64,000 bases of DNA from Paragonimus skrjabini miyazakii (lineage: Eukaryota > Platyhelminthes > Trematoda > Plagiorchiida > Troglotrematidae), in contig JTDE01002255.1 in the NCBI GenBank assembly GCA_014338405.1, positions 31,981 to 95,980 of the forward strand, given 5' to 3'. Positions 25,301 to 36,876 of the stretch are shown here, one piece after another. The notes under the pieces are model-generated. The model had not been told where the DNA came from and ran no database searches. It saw only the letters and a program-made list of their open reading frames with translations. A program made the translations under genes and the position numbers. The first letter of the stretch is position 1. Every line of letters starts with the position of its first letter.

Positions 25301-28274
25301 GGTCACGTACACATGAATGAAGGGATGTAATCAGAAACTGACAGAGCTGTTGGAAGGCAAAAGTAGCGAACTGGGTCATTATCTGTGGTTTTCTGATCGT
25401 GCTAACTTGAAAGTGGAACAAGATTAACGGGATGCTTCGGCTTGTTCAAAAGTTTACTGCTGTGAGACAAACGATGCTAAACAAAAACTAACAACGATTT
25501 GAAGGTCCCAACAACAGTTGACCATTTGTAGCTCTTTTTGGATTACCACAGTCGCAAACTATGTAACATAGTTGTGATCACCAGAAGAATCTATCAGATA
25601 ATTAAGGGTAATCAGTTCAAATTTAAAATAAATGTTCGTCTTGTGTTTTGTATCGGCGGATAAAGCGTCTATTGATCGCTTGCCGAAATGATGTCTTGAG
25701 GCACAAGGACCTCTCTGGAGTACAGTAATTACAGACATCCGATGAGACTAGCCGCAGAACGTCTTCTTATCACCTCGAGCAAAAGACATTACGAACGATC
25801 TGTTACATGATGCCCGTCGAGTAGCCTTTCTCCTCCGTTACTCACGGTAGTTATCTGGCATCTGCTGTCAATGATCACCAATGTCATCTTGGACAGTAAA
25901 CCTACAGTGGTTTATGTTGGTGCTTAGCTGTCGTGTAACCATAGGGGAAGAGTTTAGAAGTAAATGAAAAAATACACATGAAAACCAAAATCCCCTACTA
26001 CTCATCAGTAATGAATAAAATTGTTGGAAATTAGTCCATAAAAATTCTTTCTTCGTCTTTGTCAGTAATACATCAGAGGTTAACACTTGCTTAGTGATTA
26101 TACGGCTGGAAAATGTGCAACGTTTAAAGATGAAAGAATGAAGCAAAATGGAGTAAACTAGAATAATCGATATCAAGATGCTCGCACTTATCAAGTAATT
26201 ACTGAACCTGTGAGTCAGGGTTAACCAGTTTTTATGAAATAACTTTATCGAAGTTTGCCTGTTTGTCGTCACATCTCAGGCAATTATGTCAGATTACGAC
26301 AATAACAGCGCCATGGAATCCAAATAGCCACCATCTCCCCTAACCTCTCCATCCGGAGGCCAAACTGGTCACAGAGCTCTCAAACAGAGAGCCAAATGTG
26401 GCCTACGGCTTTTTGTTAGTGGTTGTATTCATTTCCCCTATTACTATCATTCATCGATTTGGCTATCTCCTGCCCTATTTCAGTGAGCTGAAGTCCCGGA
26501 ACCGAGTGTACGGTATGATAAACGACAGATTAGCTTTCCAAACTTCGTAGACAGTTTAGCCTAATCTCCTCCCTTCGTTCATAATTGCAATTGACCACTC
26601 GCCTTTTACCCAGTTATTCGGCATGTTTCATGCTTAATTTCAAACGTAAAACCAACACTAGAGTGAGCGCATGCGTCTTTATCGTGACGACGTCAGACAT
26701 AGCCCCAAGTTTTGATTGGTTTGTCAATCTTGCTTGGTCACGTGAAACATTCTGAGAATAGTGCATGGGCTGATTGCGCTACTATTTCCCTCACATCTTG
26801 TTGACTCCACTTGAAACAGACCTACTAAGATAAAGTGTCTTTGACACCGTACATTTTTGCGTTGCCACATACTGAGTCACAGCTAGGTTGATCAATACTG
26901 TCAGGTTGCTCGAAGCTAAAAAGGAATATCCACTCTGACCAAGGCTCAAACTCACGACTTTATGACTGGTGGACAATGTCAGTGCCAGGAATGCGTGGCA
27001 TGTTCTAAACGACAGTGTTTATGGCCTGAAGAACTGCTCTGTACAAAAGATCGACTCCATCAGTTGTATCCGTTTGAGCATTACCCTAGCCTGCTTTGAA
27101 TCCGTTCTTCATTATCATCATGGTCATCATAGACAGCAATACATCAGTGGTTCTCACTGATACCTAACTGCCACACAAACATAAAAAACAAACCATGTAC
27201 AGGAATGGGAAAGAAGAGGAGGGAAATGGATCTAACCACTAAAAATACTCACGTCTATATTCAGTCATTCGACATCAAGAAGCCTGCAGCTTGCAAGCAA
27301 ACAACTGAGCCATAAGGTAAAGTAGGGCGTCGTCAACAAGACAGGTCCCTTCCGGCTTTCACTTTCTCGCGTCATTGAGTGCACTTACTTCACAGACACC
27401 TTGGCCAAACAACGACAACATTAGCGCCACTGAAACCGATTGGCCGCCATCTCACCTAACATCTCCAGTCACCGACTTTGTGATTCGTGAGGTTTACAGC
27501 TCGGGAGATGAACCTGACCCATAGTGGCCAGCCGCTTGATGAATGACATATATCTCTCTGCGCAAGGTCATCATCCGTCCACCTCGCACCTTACACCAGT
27601 CGGCCGCAGCGTTGGCAGAGTGTTCGGTGTAGCAGACGGTTAGCAAGCATCCTTAGTACATGGTCTAGTCATCTCAGTTTGTGAAAATGTGCGGATTGAG
27701 CAAAAGAACTCGAGTGGCAATCACTACCAAATATCCTCTTCCTAACTTCTTCGTTGCTTACTAGTTGGTGCCACCTGACGCGAGCGATTCAGCGGAGACG
27801 GTTCAATTCTTGTGCACTGATCGGAATATACCACTTCACATTAGCTAGCTTACGGTGAACGAACCGAGCCACGTAGTTTGCGTCATGTGTTGACAGGTTG
27901 ATTTACCCGTGTACACGGAGGCATGAGAGTCAAGTTTTCCATTCGTTGTGAATCACGCTGAGTTAGGGTTGGAATGTCTTTTTAGTGATAATTGCTTCAT
28001 TTATTTTTAGCTTAGTAATTGCCAAGTTGACTTCAATGTCCTGTGGCGATTGTTTTCGTTTGAATGTTTTCGTCATTCAGCTTACGCTGCATAGACTATC
28101 GTTGGTTCCAGACCTGAAGTTTGTGTTTTTGATTTTAATGATTGATTATTTTTACTGCATTCTCGTTCACCGATTTGTCAATGGCGAAAACCATGTAACC
28201 GATTTTGCCTCTGGTTTCAGCATGTGTGCGTGATCAACGATAAAGGGAAAAAGCAATTCGCTGTCACGCAGTAA
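13252..28274 (+). CDS. HGPRT: Hypoxanthine-guanine phosphoribosyltransferase, seven exons (first exon not found)
   Basis: Purine-salvage enzyme that joins hypoxanthine or guanine to PRPP to give IMP or GMP; cytosolic in known homologues. Exons read as 13252-13358, 13403-13595, 13644-13709, 23483-23583, 23804-23850, 25028-25104 and 28221-28274, all with GT-AG introns and matching phases, giving 214 codons plus TAA. Visible landmarks in order: DFPGYS near the start, VPNGLIKDR, ILKGGFKF (PRPP/pyrophosphate loop), a variable active-site loop, VVEDLIDTGTT (PRPP-binding signature), LIKRRP (base-binding lysine), VGFEVPDRFIVGYAIDYN (purine pocket) and HVCVIN at the end. The known family is about 215-231 residues, so only about ten N-terminal residues, probably on a small upstream exon, are missing. 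There is no stop or frameshift in any exon, so the gene looks functional. The 9.8-kb intron 3 and the last intron are invaded by retroelements. Family assignment is firm; start unknown. Confidence 0.93.
13403..13595 (+). CDS. HGPRT: HGPRT exon B
   Basis: Begins with the single base that completes the split arginine codon, after a 44-nt intron. Encodes RLEKMATDIINN through LICILKGGFKFASDL to MDFIVASTYV and ends in phase 0 before GTTAGT. LKGGFKF is the conserved loop that contacts PRPP/pyrophosphate. The start of the mobile active-site loop is here: where human has an Arg-Leu-Lys-Ser-Tyr run, this protein has Val-Ala-Ser-Thr-Tyr. Confidence 0.93.
13644..13709 (+). CDS. HGPRT: HGPRT exon C (active-site loop)
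   Basis: A 66-nt phase-0 exon between a TTAAAG acceptor and a GTAAGT donor, encoding 22 residues from NDRVGHE to KKFQNR. Its length and place match the variable flexible loop of schistosome HGPRT between the Ser/Thr-Tyr pair and the PRPP signature; the leading Asn-Asp pair is shared with homologues. It is separated from exon B by a 48-nt intron that has no stop in this frame. Short and variable, so the call rests on position, phase and splice sites more than on residues. Confidence 0.82.
13710..15540. other. HGPRT intron 3, proximal part, nothing recognised
   Basis: No reading frame with protein character and no recognised repeat before the RTE element that begins near 15550. The intron (13710-23482) has a GTAAGT donor and a TTTTCAG acceptor. 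Confidence 0.5.
19108..19560 (+). repeat. Tandem duplication, period 272 bp, across an assembly gap
   Basis: CTGGATGGGGTCCTCGTGAT begins at 19108 and again at 19380, and both copies run to GGATACTCCAC (ending about 19279 and 19551). The copies differ at several bases after GGCGTACCTG, so they are not one read placed twice, but the 100-N spacer falls exactly between them. Confidence 0.75.
19280..19379. other. Assembly gap, 100 N
   Basis: Exactly 100 undetermined bases, the usual placeholder for a gap of unknown size. True length may differ. Confidence 0.98.
20720..21185 (+). mobile_element. Decayed RTE 3' fragment
   Basis: Reads in part like the RT C-terminal region of copy A (compare 18380-18800): HVNDIGVP where HVDDIVLVSP stands in copy A, then a TGAFRLLLICLRL-like stretch and IANKALSRI aligning with IADKILARI. 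All frames are interrupted. No ends can be defined. Confidence 0.5.
21190..23400. other. HGPRT intron 3, distal part, nothing recognised
   Basis: AT-rich with only short chance frames. No repeat family recognised. Confidence 0.45.
23483..23583 (+). CDS. HGPRT: HGPRT exon D (PRPP-binding signature)
   Basis: Follows a GTTTTCAG acceptor at the end of a 9.8-kb intron. Encodes DLLVVEDLIDTGTTLHKL and continues to SLKPHSLEVA, ending in phase 2 before GTTAGT. VVEDLIDTGTT is the purine/pyrimidine phosphoribosyltransferase signature: the paired acidic residues bind PRPP ribose hydroxyls and the DTGTT loop binds the 5'-phosphate. Confidence 0.95.
23804..23850 (+). CDS. HGPRT: HGPRT exon E
   Basis: A 47-nt exon after CCTTTTCAG and before GTGAGT, reading SLLIKRRPECASFQPD. 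The lysine in LIKRR aligns with the lysine that contacts the purine 6-oxo group in known HGPRTs. It enters with the last base of a split serine codon and leaves in phase 1. Confidence 0.93.
24060..24575 (-). mobile_element. RTE 3'-UTR relic, antisense, in HGPRT intron 5
   Basis: Diverged copy of the non-coding tail also present at 27100-27620 and 32440-32905. Shared landmarks in the plus strand are ACATCAGTG followed by GCCTAACTG, a CCACTAAAA block, ATCAATAAGACA (GTCAACAAGACA in the other copy), and CTATAGTGGCTAACCGC (CCATAGTGGCCAGCCGC). No coding part is attached. Confidence 0.6.
25028..25104 (+). CDS. HGPRT: HGPRT exon F (purine pocket)
   Basis: A 77-nt exon after TATATTTTAG and before GTAAGT. 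Encodes VGFEVPDRFIVGYAIDYN and then DNFRELP. This is the most conserved C-terminal block of HGPRT; the aromatic and valine residues before the VP pair and the later Asp line the base-binding pocket in known structures. Downstream of it, intron 6 contains the left arm of the large inverted repeat. Confidence 0.95.
25527..27794. repeat. Large inverted repeat, left arm (2268 bp), in HGPRT intron 6
   Basis: Reverse complement of 32221-34487. In all parts compared the two are identical except one substitution (about 26885 against 33127) and one extra T near 25534, which fully explains the 1-bp length difference. The arm carries, antisense, the last RTE codons and its 3' tail (about 27100-27794), a second diverged RTE tail (about 26280-26480), and about 750 bp with no recognised content. 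An open frame of 134 codons at 25868-26272 is hydrophobic and unlike any family I know. It ends abruptly at 25527; at 27794 identity drops to loose RTE-like similarity. Confidence 0.95.
28221..28274 (+). CDS. HGPRT: HGPRT terminal exon
   Basis: After TCTGGTTTCAG, reads HVCVINDKGKKQFAVTQ and stops at TAA (28272-28274). The HVCVIN block is the standard last strand of HGPRT; the tail is shorter than the schistosome one I know. No AATAAA is seen in the next 500 bp; an ATTAAA variant occurs at 28759-28764 and AATATA near 28396. This exon sits in the 4.4-kb spacer between two nearly identical inverted arms. Confidence 0.92.
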   Translation, partial: HVCVINDKGKKQFAVTQ

Positions 28275-29089
28275 AATTTTGAAAACTCGCATTGAGGAAG
28301 ACTAGTAGATAGCTTATTTCATGCGTACTCTCCTTCGTGCCTTTCACCCCAAGTATGTTTTGCCTATCTTTCTTGCTGTGTATTTTCTTCTTTGAGAATA
28401 TAACTAAATGAGAATTTTATGTTGATTTTCATCCGAATCCAATTCTCGTCGGTTGGTTGTTTACTGCATCACTCACAACATCGATTGAAGGGTATGTCAG
28501 CCAAATGTTTTGGCTGTGGGTCATCTTTATATCTGATAGCTACGGGATAGTTGCGTTATCGTGGATTTTTGCTGCTGTGTTTTGATTGTTACTCAGAATC
28601 GTACATGCCTGTCTGAATGTGATGGAACACTCCATTTTAGCCGAGGCGGATCATTATTCCTTCTGCACAAGCGTTTCGCCGTGTTTTACAAAGAAATCGC
28701 ATTCCTAGCCGTATACGTTTCAGATTATCTATTGGAAACCTTGTGATACTGCTTTTACATTAAACAGATTGGGTCTAATCGCGGGTCATCTCAAATGTCT
28801 TTGTTTTACTCAGATCAAAGAACTACATATTCGTGACCAACCTTGTAAAAACTCAAATTTAGTGACCCTCCTAATCAGCCTTCGGTCTGTCCCATATTAC
28901 TTCACGAAATAGCTACATTCAAATTGCTTCATCTAATGTTATGAGAGAACGCTATCCGACTTACTAAAGCTAATTTTAAATTTTGGGGATAGGTGTACAT
29001 TTCTGCAACTTTTGACCACGAGGTTGTTATCATTGGCGGTGTTTTTCATTTGTCTTCCCAAACAGGGTTGTTTCTTGGTTTTTATTCAC

Positions 29090-32000
29090 ATACTTCCGCC
29101 ACAGCGAGATTGGTCTCCGACGTAGTGTGACGGCTTGCGCATCTCGATAGCCTATTGAGCTAAACGGGACAGTGTAGCGACCACACTATCAGAGTCATTC
29201 GTGTAAGGCAGGCCAGTAGGTAGGGGTCTGACAAACCAGTCTCCTGGTCCTCCAAGTTGGGGTTTGGAAGAAGGTTGGAAATTTGTCTCCGGGAGAAGTA
29301 TCGGTTTTGGTACACTGCCACCTACCATTACGATACAGGTTTTTGAGCCAAAGGCTTCAGTTGAGAACCCGGATCATTCTCTTGCCTAAGTATGGGCGTT
29401 CTGACCCTATGTCAGCCCACATACAGCCATGAATTTCCACAACACCATGAATTCCATACTACGTCGGCCTTCTGGAAGTATAAGCCAGTTCATCCTATCT
29501 CTTGCATATAATAGGGTGGATAGGCGGGAGCATGTAACTGTTGACCCCCCCCCCACTGTCCCATCAAGTTTAGCTCTCAGGTCCTTCCCACAATAGATAT
29601 AACTAATCATAGTAGCACTGTGTCGGTAAGTCTCATCTTTTACCATTCAGCCTCAAACCTCTTTCATCCCTTGCTTATACCTAGAAAGCGAATTAATATA
29701 GGTACTTTCAACGTTCGCACTCTGAAACGGATAGGTCAACAGGCCGCTCTCGCACGAACGTTAAACTCGTTTCATGTTGATTTCTGCTGTATCCTGAAGA
29801 CCAGAATCCAGGACAGTAGTCGCCATATGGAATTAACAGCAACTGCACTGTCAACCCGATACTGGTTATACACTTCAGGTGACTCCACGGCATCCACCAC
29901 TGATCAGGTTGGAGTAGGTATGGTTCTCAGCACGACGGCCACAGCCACATTGGTAGGTTGGATTCCTGTTATCAATAGACTTTGTGTTGTCCGCGTGGCG
30001 GGTTCTACTCAGGCCAGATCTAGACGCAAAACTTTCAGAAATTTCCACTGTATGCTCGTGCTCCAACTGACTTTAGTGACCTCGGCGTCAAGGGCGCTTT
30101 ACACTCGGATCTGGCCGCTCTCCTTCCGTTAACACGTGGTTCTGATATAATCATTCTGGCGGAAAAGATGCACGGCCAGGTCGGTCGCCTTAGTGAAACC
30201 AAGTCTCGTTTAGGTGGCAGGTTTGGGATAGCTCGGATAACGGCAGGCGACTGTTACAGCTGTGTGTTGAGCATGAGCTGTTCTTAGCTAGCACTGATTT
30301 TAGACATCCCGGGCGTCACTGTTATACTTAGCGCCTTCTTTGAGGCAGGTCTGGTCTCGGATAGACCACATAGCTGTCAGTTATAGATGGCGCGGTTCCA
30401 TTCATGACTTTTATTCTCAATGGCGAACATACTTGGATTCAGATTATGCGTTGGCAAGTTGTCGTTTCGTTCTCACTTTTACTAGGCAACGACCCTACCG
30501 ACAGCAACGACTGGCTGTTGAGAAATTAGCTATGCCATTGGTAAAGCATAAGTACCAAGCCAGCTTAGAAAGCAGTCTTAGTAGTGTTCACCCCGAAGAT
30601 CCTAATAGCTGCTGGACCGAGATCTCACAGGCCATTTATGAAACAGGTACTCTAGAATGCGACACGAGGGTTCACGGATTGAACAAACATCAGATATAGA
30701 AGAAATCCCTAGCGTTGTTGGATGCCACATGGAACATTGCTTCTGACAGTTTACATAACAAGCTTAGGAGAGATATCCGTAGGAAACTGTAACGTAGCCT
30801 GAACGCTGATTGTGAGGCTTGGCTAATGGAGAAAGTTGAGGAAGTGGAAACCGCGTTTGCTTCAGAAAACACTGACAGACTGTTCAAGCTTATTTGTACT
30901 ACTGATCCCATGCGACTGTCTGTCAGTGAAGCTATCAGCGAGGTAGATGGCATACTCATCTATAGTAAACACAGAGGCTTAGAGCGCTAGGCGGAGCAGC
31001 TCGAGGGTCAATTTAGCTGGCCTCTTGCTTCTACTGTATTGCCGCTACACACTTGTAACGTATCACCTTGGTCAGTAGATTTAGCACCACTTGCCGAGAC
31101 TAAACTTCGCAATTGTATTTCGGTTCTCAAACGTAACAGGGCTGTTGGTCTAAATGATCGCATGTCGGCACTTTTCAAAGAAGACGGGGAGGCGTTAATG
31201 GAGGCCTTAATGCAGTTGTTTCAACTCCTATGAACGACGGACATCATCCCTACGTGCCGGAATCACTCGATAATAGTTCAGTAAGGAAATCCGGGGCTCT
31301 TGCTATAATTATAGAGGAATTGTCTTGATCCTAGTAGTTCCTAAGGTTCTGACACCTATAATACTTCGTCGACTCACTGCAGCTCGAGAGGCAAATAACA
31401 GGGTTGGACAGGCAGGGTTTCGGCCCGGGCGCGGATGCACTAATCAAATTTTTACTTTTCGCCAAACTCTGGAGCAGCGTCATGTGTACCGCCGGCCAAC
31501 AAATAGCTTTTTTTATCGACCATAAAGGTGCGCTCGATTCACTGGAGCGATTCACATTTTCATAGTCGCTTAAGCGCAAAGACGTGTCGACTAGGTATTT
31601 GAACATATCGTGAGCGCCTTATTCCCATGCCTTAGCTCAGGTTAGGGTTTACGGCTAACTTTCTGGCCTAGTGGTGTACGTTAAGGCTGTCTACTTTCAC
31701 CATTTTTGTTTACTTTTGTCATAGGCAAAATAATAGAGGACTATTTATGGCACTCACAAGTTACTGGTGCCGACCACCTGCTTGGTGAAAGATTGACTGA
31801 TCTTGATTATGTTGACGACAAGTCGTTGCTATTTGACATGTTTCAAGCAGCTCAAACAATATCGTACGTTATTACACTCTGCTAAATTCTTTGAAATGCG
31901 CTTTGCACCCTCAAAGTGCTAAGTGATTCTGCAAGATTGCAGTGATTACATACGTTTCATGTTAGATAATGAAGTTTGAAAGGTTATTGTTCAGCTTTTG

Positions 32001-32905
32001 TACTTGCGATGCTCCCTCGGCGGCAGCAGCAGGTTTTTTTTGGGATGAATTGGGAGCGCGTATCTCTAAGGCGAGAGTGTGTTTGTTTGTCTGGGTTATC
32101 TCTGACGACAGAGGTATTTCTCTCAGGCTTAAGGGTCGCGTATATAACGTGACAGTGAGGGCCGTATTAATTTACGACAGCGAAACTTGGCTGTTAAAGG
32201 CAGAAGACGTGAAACGTCTGCGCTGAATCGCTCGCGTCAGGTGGCACCAACTAGTAAGCAACGAAGAAGTTAGGAAGAGGATATTTGGTAGTGATTGCCA
32301 CTCGAGTTCTTTTGCTCAATCCGCACATTTTCACAAACTGAGATGACTAGACCATGTACTAAGGATGCTTGCTAACCGTCTGCTACACCGAACACTCTGC
32401 CAACGCTGCGGCCGACTGGTGTAAGGTGCGAGGTGGACGGATGATGACCTTGCGCAGAGAGATATATGTCATTCATCAAGCGGCTGGCCACTATGGGTCA
32501 GGTTCATCTCCCGAGCTGTAAACCTCACGAATCACAAAGTCGGTGACTGGAGATGTTAGGTGAGATGGCGGCCAATCGGTTTCAGTGGCGCTAATGTTGT
32601 CGTTGTTTGGCCAAGGTGTCTGTGAAGTAAGTGCACTCAATGACGCGAGAAAGTGAAAGCCGGAAGGGACCTGTCTTGTTGACGACGCCCTACTTTACCT
32701 TATGGCTCAGTTGTTTGCTTGCAAGCTGCAGGCTTCTTGATGTCGAATGACTGAATATAGACGTGAGTATTTTTAGTGGTTAGATCCATTTCCCTCCTCT
32801 TCTTTCCCATTCCTGTACATGGTTTGTTTTTTATGTTTGTGTGGCAGTTAGGTATCAGTGAGAACCACTGATGTATTGCTGTCTATGATGACCATGATGA
32901 TAATG
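29090..32905 (+). mobile_element. RTE-clade LINE, copy B, downstream of HGPRT
   Basis: Endonuclease begins RINIGTFNVRTLKRIGQQAA near 29690 and continues with VDFCCILKTRIQDSSRHMEL and DQVGVGMVLSTTATATLVGW; a decayed catalytic box lies near 30160. Reverse transcriptase is readable as CISVLKRNRAVGLNDRMSAL near 31110, VGQAGFRPGRGCTNQIFTF near 31405 and YVDDKSLLF near 31810 (palm motif), then FEMRFAPSKC, and a C-terminal LKGRVYNVTVRAVLIYDSE with ETWLLKAEDVKRLR near 32130-32225. Stops and frameshifts throughout. The start is approximate; 29090-29690 looks like its 5' UTR. The tail ends in the ATGATGATAATG run. Its last 0.7 kb is part of the right inverted arm. Confidence 0.82.
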
Positions 32906-34487
32906 AAGAACGGATTCAAAGCAGGCTAGGGTAATGCTCAAACGGATACAACTGATGGAGTCGATCTTTTGTACAGAGCAGTTCTTCAGGCCATAAACAC
33001 TGTCGTTTAGAACATGCCACGCATTCCTGGCACTGACATTGTCCACCAGTCATAAAGTCGTGAGTTTGAGCCTTGGTCAGAGTGGATATTCCTTTTTAGC
33101 TTCGAGCAACCTGACAGTATTGATCAACCCAGCTGTGACTCAGTATGTGGCAACGCAAAAATGTACGGTGTCAAAGACACTTTATCTTAGTAGGTCTGTT
33201 TCAAGTGGAGTCAACAAGATGTGAGGGAAATAGTAGCGCAATCAGCCCATGCACTATTCTCAGAATGTTTCACGTGACCAAGCAAGATTGACAAACCAAT
33301 CAAAACTTGGGGCTATGTCTGACGTCGTCACGATAAAGACGCATGCGCTCACTCTAGTGTTGGTTTTACGTTTGAAATTAAGCATGAAACATGCCGAATA
33401 ACTGGGTAAAAGGCGAGTGGTCAATTGCAATTATGAACGAAGGGAGGAGATTAGGCTAAACTGTCTACGAAGTTTGGAAAGCTAATCTGTCGTTTATCAT
33501 ACCGTACACTCGGTTCCGGGACTTCAGCTCACTGAAATAGGGCAGGAGATAGCCAAATCGATGAATGATAGTAATAGGGGAAATGAATACAACCACTAAC
33601 AAAAAGCCGTAGGCCACATTTGGCTCTCTGTTTGAGAGCTCTGTGACCAGTTTGGCCTCCGGATGGAGAGGTTAGGGGAGATGGTGGCTATTTGGATTCC
33701 ATGGCGCTGTTATTGTCGTAATCTGACATAATTGCCTGAGATGTGACGACAAACAGGCAAACTTCGATAAAGTTATTTCATAAAAACTGGTTAACCCTGA
33801 CTCACAGGTTCAGTAATTACTTGATAAGTGCGAGCATCTTGATATCGATTATTCTAGTTTACTCCATTTTGCTTCATTCTTTCATCTTTAAACGTTGCAC
33901 ATTTTCCAGCCGTATAATCACTAAGCAAGTGTTAACCTCTGATGTATTACTGACAAAGACGAAGAAAGAATTTTTATGGACTAATTTCCAACAATTTTAT
34001 TCATTACTGATGAGTAGTAGGGGATTTTGGTTTTCATGTGTATTTTTTCATTTACTTCTAAACTCTTCCCCTATGGTTACACGACAGCTAAGCACCAACA
34101 TAAACCACTGTAGGTTTACTGTCCAAGATGACATTGGTGATCATTGACAGCAGATGCCAGATAACTACCGTGAGTAACGGAGGAGAAAGGCTACTCGACG
34201 GGCATCATGTAACAGATCGTTCGTAATGTCTTTTGCTCGAGGTGATAAGAAGACGTTCTGCGGCTAGTCTCATCGGATGTCTGTAATTACTGTACTCCAG
34301 AGAGGTCCTTGTGCCTCAAGACATCATTTCGGCAAGCGATCAATAGACGCTTTATCCGCCGATACAAAACACAAGACGAACATTTATTTTAAATTTGAAC
34401 TGATTACCCTTAATTATCTGATAGATTCTTCTGGTGATCACAACTATGTTACATAGTTTGCGACTGTGGTAATCCAAAAGAGCTACA
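32221..34487. repeat. Large inverted repeat, right arm (2267 bp)
   Basis: Starts inside the 3' coding end of RTE copy B (the IARVRWHQLVSNEEVRKR reading near 32226), runs through the RTE 3' tail with its ATGATGATAATG run (about 32885-32905), and continues 1.6 kb beyond to 34487, where homology with 25527 stops within the sequence AGCTACA. Identity to the left arm is essentially complete, far higher than the decay of the RTE reading frames, so the duplication or conversion is recent. Confidence 0.95.
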
Positions 34488-34489
34488 GA

Positions 34490-36490
34490 TATCTACCTCA
34501 TGCAAATTATTGTTATCTCATTGTTTTCTGTTGTTTTCTCTATACACGTGTGCCTGCTTTTTACTTTTCTGCTTCGTTGAATGTCGTCAAATTTAGCAGC
34601 ATCTCTAATCATTGTAGCTGCAGGTACAGGTGAAATTTGAAAATTATCTTTGTTGAGATTTATTAGGACTGTTTACAAACTCTCGTTGTTTGTACCCCGA
34701 TTTATCGATTATTTCGCCTCAAGTGACTCATTTTTATTGTGAACGTCGTTTGTGAATAACTGTTTGCGTATTTCCGAGTGTATATTTTACCAGTGGAAGA
34801 TAACGTATGTTTAATGGTATAAGTTCACTCCTCGTGCATGACAGATCAAAAGAAGTGCCGTCATCTATGGATATCATCGACGGTGGTTCGCATGTTGTTC
34901 TGAGGTGCGCTTTATTTTCATATTTTTTCTCCCGTTTACTCACTGATAACTGAAGGATCGTTTAGTTACGAAAGTTCTGATTTGTTTGTATGTACGGTAG
35001 AATGTGTCCTCAGTTTCTGTCTTTCGGGTGTCCACTCACATTTTGTAAGTAAAATAGACTTATACTTTTAAGAAAGTGTTATCAACATTCTGTTCGGTAG
35101 CGTTTCGAGTTAAGCTTGTGCTGGAGCATTATAGTTGGTTTGACGGTTTTACTTCCGAGTGTACATGGACTTAAGTGGTACAAACCAGAAATCAAACGAG
35201 TCCAGTCTGTCGTACGGTTAACTGTCGGGGTACCGATGTGTTTGAAGATACTCGCCAGCCCAACTTACAACCGACAACGTTCTGGTTACACAAGTTTCGA
35301 CCTCTGTTCGCAGCACATGTCTTTTCTGAGAGAGTAAGGTTAATTTCAAACGGTTTGCTGCCATGAAGTCTAACGCGTCGTGTGCATGTTATATCCTGTC
35401 ACGCTGCCTAGATTGAGACAGAAACATCCGAAGTGACCGCGTTCATTGCTGTTACCGTATATAATGCAATCGATGTCTTTGCCGCCTGACTCAGTTCGAA
35501 CAATAAAAACGTTTCGCAAAGTGTAAATCTACTTTATAGTGACCCAACGTACGTCTTCGGGCTGTAGCGTGGTCTATTTATTAGTCTTTTATACTGGACT
35601 TTCAGCCGTGCGTATCGCACCTCACAGTTGAGACCTTGTCTAAACTGATCCACAGGGTTGTATCCGCTCTCATTATGCAGATACTGGTCGTTTAGTCGTC
35701 AACCGTTCATTTTTTTCCGGTCTGTGCTTAAATTGTTCGGAATATTACGCGGCTGTTGGTTGAGTATCAACGGACAATAAAGGCGTTCATTTATTTTGAC
35801 TTAATTGTATGTTCATCATGTTCACCGCTGACACTCCCTAACTTGAATACGCAACATGAAATGCTTGACAGGAGAGTTTGAACCCAACTTCCCATCAGAC
35901 GCCAAGCTTCTCACGTAACTTGATATTACCATGATCTTTCCATTGAACCAAGTAGCTTGTAAAATCAATGAAAGTATTATCGATATGTAATTCTTGTTTA
36001 CTTAGTAATCCAGTGACTTGTTATTTTTAATTCCGACTCCAGGGGCCCCTTGATAACAATTAGAAAGATGGTTTTTGAGAATGGCAAATTGCCAGTATAT
36101 TTAGAGGACTGTATTTTTCAGTGAACGTAAACCGGTGAGAAAAGGAATGCTGATCCGTGTTTGTAGTATGCAAAATGAAATCCTTTACGACATTGGAAGA
36201 GATCAGTTCAACATGATAGACGTCACATCGATCGGAATACCTCTTTGAAAATTACAAAGCGCCGAGTGTCTGCAATTCACGCTTTCAATAACGTCCTTGA
36301 CCGTACAGCTGCTTGGCTATCTGTTCCACTCAATAATGTAGATTTCATAACTGATACTGATTTACAACGGAGTAACTAAAGTAGAGGTAACTGGTGAAGC
36401 AAAACGGTGGTAAATTTGAGAAATTTGTCTCCTCGGTAACGCTTTGCTCTCACTTGGTACTCGGTCGTGTCTGTAGTTTGTAGGTACTTC
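34490..36490. other. Stretch with nothing recognised
   Basis: Two overlapping open frames near 35116-35366 are not assignable. No element ends or repeats identified. Confidence 0.4.
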
Positions 36491-36499
36491 GATGCTGGT

Positions 36500-36645
36500 T
36501 ATTCAGTTGAAGACACAAAGGTCTCGGGAAATGAGTTTACTCCCCTCCTTTCCTTTTTATCTCCCAATTAGGGCTTATTCTTTTCCTTCTGGTTGTGTGA
36601 ATCACTGAAGTGATGCTGGTTGCGTTGATGATGGTGATGAAGGTA
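36500..36645 (+). mobile_element. Short RTE 3'-tail relic
   Basis: Resembles the last part of RTE copy B: a CTCCCCTCCTTTCC run, a GTGTGAATCACTGAAGTGATG block, and a GATGATGGTGATGA tail. Only the very 3' end is present, consistent with strong 5' truncation. Confidence 0.45.
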
Positions 36646-36856
36646 TAATTTCATGTTTTTGGAAAGTAACTGTGAATTTTCGAAATCAGGTGAATTGAAC
36701 TGAGTTGATAAGCTCAAAGTTGCATACAATAATTATTTGACTCTTATCTGCTTTTAATATACGCATGATGTTTATCTGACTGCATGCTGATACGCAAAGC
36801 CAACTTCTGACAGTTAGCACATGATATGTAGTCACCACGTGTTAATACCGGACATG

Positions 36857-36876
36857 TGTGTGTGTGTGTGTGTGTA
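36857..36876. repeat. (TG)n microsatellite
   Basis: About ten TG dinucleotides in a row. No other feature nearby. Confidence 0.9.

Noticed and set aside
33743..34147. 134-codon hydrophobic open frame, also at 25868-26272
   Set aside because: The two copies match only because they lie in the inverted arms; composition looks like AT-rich chance sequence and no family is recognised.
35116..35366. Two overlapping open frames that faintly recall a LINE C-terminus
   Set aside because: No conserved block could be placed with confidence.
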